A stretch of 64,000 nucleotides of DNA from Fibrobacter sp. (GTDB taxonomy: Bacteria > Fibrobacterota > Fibrobacteria > Fibrobacterales > Fibrobacteraceae): NCBI GenBank assembly GCA_017503015.1, contig JAFVTX010000046.1, positions 1 to 64,000 of the forward strand, written 5' to 3'. The notes under the pieces were generated by a model that made no database searches, was not told the origin of the DNA, and saw only the letters and a list, made by a program, of their open reading frames with translations. Position numbers and translations under genes: made by a program. Positions 58,591-64,000 of this stretch are shown here, one piece after another; position 1 is the stretch's first letter; each line of letters opens with the position of its first letter.

Positions 58591-59291
58591 TGGCAGAACA
58601 GAATGAAGATTTGGGTTCGACCATCCTTGAACTGGATGAGAAGTCCCTGGCCGAGCTCCGTGAAAACGGCTTCTTGCTAGTTGCGTTCCCTGGTGGAAAC
58701 GCAAAGTTGGCACTAGCCCAACTTGATAAAGTTTTCATTGCTGAGTATGGAGAAACTGATGTCGATTTGATTGAAGAGCAAATCAATTTAGGAAAAATAT
58801 GCTTCTGCAAACACAACTCATTTAATCGGTATTTTCCTTTAGGTCATTATAATGCGAAAAGTACGCATACCCCAAGAATTATCGTTTTTAACGGATACGG
58901 GAATGGTTCGATAGATGATATACGAATAATGGATAGTTCTTGGAGTTACAACCAAGGCCAAAGACTTGAAGATAAGGGTGAACTGGTTGATCAGACGGTC
59001 ACTGTCTCTGAGGGCAAGATTTCCGTCAATAACAATGCTAGGGCCTCCGTAACTCTTTCTGATCTAAACGCATTAGAAATAAATGTTCAAGTTGCATCTA
59101 TGGCTCATGCTGCCAATACTTGCATTGAAATTGATAACAGAAGCAACAATAATCCGGTCACATTAACTGTTAAAAGAGGTGGTGCCGTCCTTCGACATTC
59201 AGCGTCTGCTGGTGTTTCTATTGCAGCAGGCAAGTTTGTCCAGGTGACGGTCGTCGGCGATTGTTGGACCATGGCAGAATTTGAGGCTTGA
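58590..59291 (+). CDS. Tail fibre-region protein, unknown
   Basis: 233 residues. A short helical start (LGSTILELDEKSLAELRENGF) and a beta-rich body with Asn/Ser-rich turns (DNRSNNNPVTLTVKRGG) suggest a fibre or fibre tip. AT-rich compared with the tail genes upstream, as is common for host-range genes. It follows gp48, the usual place for the fibre. Confidence 0.6.
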   Translation: MAEQNEDLGSTILELDEKSLAELRENGFLLVAFPGGNAKLALAQLDKVFIAEYGETDVDLIEEQINLGKICFCKHNSFNRYFPLGHYNAKSTHTPRIIVFNGYGNGSIDDIRIMDSSWSYNQGQRLEDKGELVDQTVTVSEGKISVNNNARASVTLSDLNALEINVQVASMAHAANTCIEIDNRSNNNPVTLTVKRGGAVLRHSASAGVSIAAGKFVQVTVVGDCWTMAEFEA

Positions 59292-59292
59292 T

Positions 59293-59898
59293 ATGATATT
59301 GACGCATCACGGCATAAATTCCCTTGGTCGGGGTGAGGAATATCCAGATGAAGCCTATGATTTCGATATGGCCGATATCAAACGAATTTTCCCTGCGGCC
59401 GATGAGAATTCGGGTATTACCCTTGGGGCTGTGATTACGCCTACTCGCAATATAGTCGTTGATAGTTATGCCTGGTTTGCGTACCAGCAAGAACGCAATA
59501 ACTGGAACCCTGCAGTAGGCATCTACGAAACCGACATGAGCATAACGGAGCATTATGCCCAAAATTTGACAAAATTGTGGGGAAGTACTAGCAATGACAG
59601 AATTTCCGTCACAAACAACGTCTTTGAGTTGAATGGCAAGCAGTGGGACAAGATTTTGGTAACTCTTCCCCAGGCGGTAACCCTCGAAGCGGGCAAAACT
59701 TACACGATTTTCACGCGAAAAAACCGCTATGCACGGGCAGAAGGGGCAGCAGAAGATGTTTACGTGGTCCCGGGCAAGACCCAGTCGGCCTTCATTTACT
59801 ACGGCTGGAGTATCCCGGACCAGAACTACATCATGGATGGGCCAGGTACAATGCCTGCCGTGTATCTCGAAATTAACAATCAACCATACAATCAATAA
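59293..59898 (+). CDS. Tail fibre-region protein, unknown
   Basis: 201 residues. Starts one base after the preceding stop region; ATG 59293 was preferred. Mixed beta character with many aromatics (AYQQERNNWNPAVGIYETD, then KTYTIFTRKNRYARA, FIYYGWSIPDQNYIMDG). No family is recognised. Possibly a fibre domain or chaperone. Confidence 0.6.
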   Translation: MILTHHGINSLGRGEEYPDEAYDFDMADIKRIFPAADENSGITLGAVITPTRNIVVDSYAWFAYQQERNNWNPAVGIYETDMSITEHYAQNLTKLWGSTSNDRISVTNNVFELNGKQWDKILVTLPQAVTLEAGKTYTIFTRKNRYARAEGAAEDVYVVPGKTQSAFIYYGWSIPDQNYIMDGPGTMPAVYLEINNQPYNQ

Positions 59899-59918
59899 CC
59901 ATTCAAAAGAGGTTAAAA

Positions 59919-61148
59919 ATGGAAAAAAAGGTCTTTAAAACAGGTGAAATTATCACCCCAGAGTTCATGAACCAACTCCAGGACGCTATAAAAGAGACCG
60001 AGTCTGAAGTTGGCGAACATTATGGTAAATTTGAAGAACTTGTTACAGCTCTTATGCGCGTATTCACCTCCAATTTTGACACCTATTCAGTGTCAAAGGG
60101 TGGAGTAACTCTTACTGAAAGTGGCGATGGCATTACATTGACACGTTCTACAGAGGGTGGAACCTATGAATTGTCTATTTCTGAAGAAGGTATATTAATT
60201 TCTGCTTCTTACAGGGGCATATCCCGCAATGTCAAATTGTCTTATGACATGTTTAGTCAAATATTATCCACCGCGGGAGGCGTTGAAATTCATGATGCAA
60301 TAATTGATTTTGTTGCACCTGGCGGAAATACGGTGTTGGCAAGCATTCGTTATTCAGAAGGAAAAATTTCCTTCAGTAAGCCAATATCGATAACAGGAGA
60401 TATTGAATCATCCGGCTGGGTTAAAGCTTATTATGGAATAGATTTTGGTACTTGGAAAATTGTAAACGGTGGTTATGGCACTCTCGTTATCTCTAAAGTT
60501 ATTGATGGAAATGCCGTCAACGTCATTACTGTTGGCTATGATGATGCGGGTACTGTGGATGTCAACAGAAAAATAATCGCAAAAAAAGGTATTTCAGGAG
60601 TTTTGGTTTCCGGGAAAAGGGTGTTGGAAACAGACAGTAACTTCATTGTAAAAAAAGATGGTGCAAATAGTGATGGAAATGTTACTGCGGAAGGTGGCGT
60701 GACCGCTGGACAGGGTAGAATTACCATGAAAGACAACGACGCCGAAAATAGGCCTGCTGGCGTTTGGATGAGCAATGGTCAATCAGGGACTAATAATAAA
60801 CAGGCTAGTATGGCCCTGGGAACAGACGGTAAATTGCATATTAGTGGAACCAATGGCATTGCCGCCGGGCCAATGTCTGTTGCTGGGAACCTAGATATTT
60901 CTGGACATGTACTCCTTGATTACGGTTTTGCCGAAGATTACAAGAGTGTAATTTTGACAACAGGCGATCTAGATATAAGCTCTACCACTTTCAAGAACCG
61001 TTATGAAGCGGGTTCAACACTTAAGATTGTTAACGCATCAGATTCATCAATTAGAGTAACCTTAGGTTCTGGGCATACAAGAGATATCGAAGCTTACTCT
61101 TTCGCAGATTTCTTTAAATACGGCAATCTTTGGTATAAACAAGACTAA
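59919..61148 (+). CDS. Tail fibre / adhesin-like protein
   Basis: 409 residues. A coiled-coil N-terminal part (EFMNQLQDAIKETESEVGEHY) is followed by repeating beta segments (GDGITLTRSTEGGTYELSIS, KISFSKPISITGDIES, KDGANSDGNVTAEGGVTAGQGRITM) of a trimeric beta-helix kind. It ends with a small domain. AT-rich, with host-range type composition. The gene ends just before the right end repeats. Confidence 0.7.
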   Translation: MEKKVFKTGEIITPEFMNQLQDAIKETESEVGEHYGKFEELVTALMRVFTSNFDTYSVSKGGVTLTESGDGITLTRSTEGGTYELSISEEGILISASYRGISRNVKLSYDMFSQILSTAGGVEIHDAIIDFVAPGGNTVLASIRYSEGKISFSKPISITGDIESSGWVKAYYGIDFGTWKIVNGGYGTLVISKVIDGNAVNVITVGYDDAGTVDVNRKIIAKKGISGVLVSGKRVLETDSNFIVKKDGANSDGNVTAEGGVTAGQGRITMKDNDAENRPAGVWMSNGQSGTNNKQASMALGTDGKLHISGTNGIAAGPMSVAGNLDISGHVLLDYGFAEDYKSVILTTGDLDISSTTFKNRYEAGSTLKIVNASDSSIRVTLGSGHTRDIEAYSFADFFKYGNLWYKQD

Positions 61149-61151
61149 TTT

Positions 61152-61194
61152 TGTCTCACAAAATGTGAAAAATTGTCTCATTCAAAGCGCGCCG
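61152..61194 (-). repeat. Right-end transposase-binding-type repeats
   Basis: 61152-61172 (top strand TGTCTCACAAAATGTGAAAAA minus one base) is the inverse of the left site 28012-28032. A second half-site TGTCTCA lies at 61174-61180, and a degenerate tandem unit ends near 61194. The terminal CA at 61204-61205 lies about 10 bases beyond. Confidence 0.6.
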
Positions 61195-61222
61195 TTATAT
61201 CTGCATTTTTTTTCATTTGTAC

Positions 61223-61239
61223 GATTATTCCAATTTGGA
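61223..61239. promoter_or_regulatory. Palindromic motif upstream of the cellulase gene
   Basis: GATTATTCCAATTTGGA, identical to 21015-21031. Core TCCAA-T-TTGGA. It lies 18 bases inside the host DNA from the proposed prophage end and 168 bases before the cellulase ATG. Confidence 0.6.
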
Positions 61240-61407
61240 TTACAAGAAACTGCTATAAAAGTCTGAAAAGCGACTTTCGCCAATTGTAAACTTAAATTTA
61301 CTATAGGGAAGGGTATGCGGTCCTGCCGCGGTGAGTTTATATTTGTTCTTATAAAATTCTCACAACGAGAACGGTTTTTGCTGTAACACAGATAATCGCG
61401 AGGTTCT

Positions 61408-64000
61408 ATGCTAAAACTCCGCTTCCCCAAACTGGTAGCCCTGGGCACATTTGCCCTGGGCCTTTTCTCCACCGCCTACGCCGAAATCGCTCCCTTGCGT
61501 GTTGGCCCCGTGAGCCAGTACGGCATGTTAATGACGGGCATAAACTCGCAAAACGAAGGTCGTGTGTATGGCAGTTGTAATGCTTATTCTAACGCCAGCG
61601 GCAACGAGGTTCAGGTAAAGGGCATGAGCCTGTTCTGGAGCAATGAAAAAAGCCAGAACCGCTTTTGGAGAAATGATGTCATTACGGGAATGGTAAGCCA
61701 GCAGGGCATCCAGGTAATCCGTGCCGCCATGGCGGTAGACGACCAGGGCTGGGGAAATGGACATTACTTTATTAATGGCAAGACTGAATATTATCAGGAC
61801 TTGCTGGACGAGACGGTCCAGGCGGCTATTGAGCAAGATATTTACGTGATTATCGACTATCACTCCCACACGGCGGTGGACAATGTAGGTCGTGCCAAGG
61901 AATTCTTCAAGATTCAGGCGAAAAAATGGGGCTCTTATCCCAATGTGATTTTTGAAATTTACAATGAACCCATATGCAAGGCGGGTCAGGGCCATGGCAA
62001 CAGTTCCAATTGCACGATGATTACTTGGCCAGAAATCAAGGCGTACGCCAACGAGGTGATTCCCATTATCCGCCGCTATTCCAACAACCTGATTGTGGTG
62101 GGAACTCCCAGTTGGTCTGGAAATCCTGGTGCGGTCGTTGGAAATGCGATTACCGGTTATGATAACATTGCCTATACGTTCCATTACTATGCGGGCAAGG
62201 ACGATGGCTCTGACGCCCATGATTTTATTTCGATGTCGGCCGACGTGAACAGCGCGCTTGGGGCCGGACTTTCCGTGTTTGTGACAGAATGGGGAACTGT
62301 AGGTTATGGCGGCGATGGCGCTCCCAGCATGGCGAACAATCCCCAGTGGCAAACCTGGATGAACTTGAAGAAACTTTCATCGGCTAACTGGAACGCAGGC
62401 AGGAATATGACCAAGGATGGGGCCGAAAATAGCGAGTACTTTGCCGACTTCGACGTAGATAACACATCTCCTGCTAACTGGACCTATTCTGCCAGTGGTG
62501 AGTGGGTAAATGCCAATGTCTTTAACGGACTTTCTGCTATGACATATTCCCGGTGCGCAAGCTATGTGGACCTGCCCGCTGTTCCGGCTGACGATCCTGA
62601 TTTTGACGATTCTGGTGATGACTTTGGTGACAATATCTATGAAGACGAGGTTATCAGTCATGATTACGTGATTGTTGATTTTGACATGAATAACTTGGGA
62701 GGCGGCAACTATTCCTATGTGTACTCAAGTTTAGATGATCCCAATGGCGATTGGACTTGGTATATTGGCAACGATGGTGAAAAGACCTTCTTTGTAGATG
62801 GCTCTAATGCCGGGGGCTTGGTGAAAGTGTTTGCCAATGATGGTGCCGGTTGGGCTGGTTTTGGCATCTACTTGAAAGAAATGAAGGGCTGCGAAGTTTT
62901 GTCGTTCAAGTACAAAGGCCTGGCGAATGATTTCTCGTTCAATGCTGGCAGTTCTGTGCTTATACAGGAAAGTCTTATTGGCACAGAATCGTGGATGACT
63001 CAGTCAATTTCCTTGGACGGTATTGACCCCGTTGTCCTTGAATCTCCACTGGAGCTCAAATGGCAAGTTTCAGGTTCTCCTAGTGGCGGAGATCTCTACA
63101 TAGATGACGTGGTGTGCGGAGAACCCTCCAGCAGCTCAAGCGGCGATGAACCTGCAAGTTCCGGTAGCTTCGAAGAATATGCGCTCTCGCCGAACTACGA
63201 TTATGCCTACGCTGGTAACGGCTGGACTATTGAAAACCCGCAAAATGAAGGGAATATAGCGGCGATCGTTTATGACGACGAAATGGGCGGTGATTTCTGG
63301 GGCCTAAAAAATGTGAATACAGAAGAGGAAGGAGGTTATGCCGGTGTAGGTATGAACATTTCTAATTTGAACGGATGCCAGGTCCTATCTTACCAGTATA
63401 TAGGCGTTGGCCATAACCTGACTTTTGCCAATACTCCCGATGGAGAAGATGTGTTGGCAGAATGGGAAATTCCCAGTAGCAACACTTGGACAACCCATAC
63501 ATTCAATATGTCTTCACTATCCGGAATCAATTTGGAAAGAGAGCTTGATATCAAGTGGCAGGTTCCTGGTGGTGAAAACGGAAACCTCTACGTCAAAGAA
63601 ATCCAGTGTGTATTGGATGGAGGTTCCAGCAGTTCCAGCGTCGGTGAGGAAAGTAGTTCCAGCGTTGAATTGCCCATAGTGGCAGAACCCACCACCAACA
63701 CGGAACTGTTCGACGATTTCGAGGACGGCGATTATTACCCGCTTTGGGATGGTATAGGGCAATGGTGGGCCGAGACGGATGTTGTTGGTGGCGGCGGATC
63801 TTCGAATGCGGAGCTTTCCTTTGTGAAGGGAAGTGCTTCGGCCAAGGCTCTGCAAATGTCATACTCCCTGGATGTGGGGGATTATCCATGGGGTCCTCCC
63901 TATGCAACTATTTCCACCAACGATTTTAACGAGATGAATTTGTCACAGTGCTCGGAAGTCCGCTACGACTACAAGGGCTCAGCCCACAAGTTCCGCTTGA
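61408..64000 (+). CDS. Secreted GH5 cellulase with CBM11-like modules, 3' end outside the window
   Basis: At least 864 residues. A signal peptide (LVALGTFALGLFSTAYA) resembles that of the giant repeat protein. GH5 catalytic domain at about 28-360: GMSLFWSNEKSQ, VIIDYHSH, the acid/base Glu in FEIYNEP and the nucleophile Glu in VFVTEWGT. Two or three CBM11-like beta-sandwich modules follow (VIVDFDMNNLGGG, then YAGVGMNISNLNGCQ, then FDDFEDGDYYPLWDG), joined by short Ser-rich linkers (SSSSSGDEPASSGS). It should cut beta-1,4-glucan outside the cell. GCGAGGTT ribosome site before the ATG. The gene runs off the window still open. Confidence 0.9.
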   Translation, partial: MLKLRFPKLVALGTFALGLFSTAYAEIAPLRVGPVSQYGMLMTGINSQNEGRVYGSCNAYSNASGNEVQVKGMSLFWSNEKSQNRFWRNDVITGMVSQQGIQVIRAAMAVDDQGWGNGHYFINGKTEYYQDLLDETVQAAIEQDIYVIIDYHSHTAVDNVGRAKEFFKIQAKKWGSYPNVIFEIYNEPICKAGQGHGNSSNCTMITWPEIKAYANEVIPIIRRYSNNLIVVGTPSWSGNPGAVVGNAITGYDNIAYTFHYYAGKDDGSDAHDFISMSADVNSALGAGLSVFVTEWGTVGYGGDGAPSMANNPQWQTWMNLKKLSSANWNAGRNMTKDGAENSEYFADFDVDNTSPANWTYSASGEWVNANVFNGLSAMTYSRCASYVDLPAVPADDPDFDDSGDDFGDNIYEDEVISHDYVIVDFDMNNLGGGNYSYVYSSLDDPNGDWTWYIGNDGEKTFFVDGSNAGGLVKVFANDGAGWAGFGIYLKEMKGCEVLSFKYKGLANDFSFNAGSSVLIQESLIGTESWMTQSISLDGIDPVVLESPLELKWQVSGSPSGGDLYIDDVVCGEPSSSSSGDEPASSGSFEEYALSPNYDYAYAGNGWTIENPQNEGNIAAIVYDDEMGGDFWGLKNVNTEEEGGYAGVGMNISNLNGCQVLSYQYIGVGHNLTFANTPDGEDVLAEWEIPSSNTWTTHTFNMSSLSGINLERELDIKWQVPGGENGNLYVKEIQCVLDGGSSSSSVGEESSSSVELPIVAEPTTNTELFDDFEDGDYYPLWDGIGQWWAETDVVGGGGSSNAELSFVKGSASAKALQMSYSLDVGDYPWGPPYATISTNDFNEMNLSQCSEVRYDYKGSAHKFRL

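Larger units (their letters stand above)
27841..61205. mobile_element. Mu-like transposable prophage (about 33.4 kb)
   Basis: The region holds MuA, MuB, GemA, DUF3164, Mor-like activator, gp27, gp28, gp29, gpF, gpG, protease, head proteins, sheath, tube, tape measure, gpN, gpP, gp45-gp48 and fibres: a nearly complete Mu-type myovirus. Inverted end repeats with GTGAGACA lie at both edges. The proposed ends TG at 27841-27842 and CA at 61204-61205 are each flanked by TTTTT, which would be the 5-bp target duplication. That flank is low in complexity, so the exact ends are uncertain by some tens of bases. MuA has an in-frame TGA and gp47 a frameshift, so it is probably defective. Confidence 0.85.

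Noticed and set aside
61181-61185. TTCAA as target duplication with the prophage end at 61180
   Set aside because: No TTCAA precedes a TG at the left edge, whereas TTTTT flanks both ends of the alternative. Still not certain.

Overview
The window looks like a chromosomal segment of Fibrobacter (F. succinogenes group or a close relative) carrying an integrated Mu-like transposable prophage. The genus call rests on secreted proteins with long Ser-rich linkers and a shared C-terminal sorting-type domain, a GH5 cellulase followed by CBM11-like modules, and a Gram-negative envelope gene set. It is an inference from family resemblance; no database was searched.

Host left part (1-27,455): the end of a Ser-rich secreted protein; azlC-azlD; a ModF-like double ABC ATPase; mrp plus a DUF971 gene; a sigma-70 factor; two TPR envelope proteins and rlpA; an outer-membrane protein; prmC and prfA facing trmO; several lipoproteins; psd; an endonuclease III-like Fe-S protein; gerW/ytfJ; serC; and a 2,091-residue secreted repeat protein. 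Intergenic spaces hold small palindromic repeats and short phrase repeats. One palindromic repeat lies in frame inside the ABC ATPase gene.

Prophage (about 27,841-61,205): an early operon is read leftwards from 36,541 to 28,087 (small regulator, Bro antirepressor, MuA, MuB, GemA, DUF3164, lysis and ASCH-type genes). A chimeric repressor and two unknown genes that may be expressed in the lysogen read rightwards from 36,626. A Mor-like activator follows. The head and packaging genes read leftwards from 44,785. The capsid, contractile tail, baseplate and fibre genes read rightwards from 44,882. A perfect 15-bp dyad lies between the two divergent late operons. MuA is split by an in-frame TGA and gp47 by a one-base frameshift, so the prophage is probably defective unless these are sequencing errors.

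Host right part (61,206-64,000): a GH5 cellulase gene that runs off the window. Its upstream region carries a 17-bp palindrome-containing motif also found upstream of the giant repeat protein. The prophage sits just upstream of this motif.

The points most worth checking are the operator-like duplication at the domain junction of the repressor, the discoidin-like domain inside baseplate gp47, the predicted nuclease tail on gpF, the -1 frameshift in the tail chaperone, the signal-peptide-like N-terminus of the capsid protein, and the TAT(A/C)TT boxes 6-8 bases before start codons, which suggest leaderless mRNAs.
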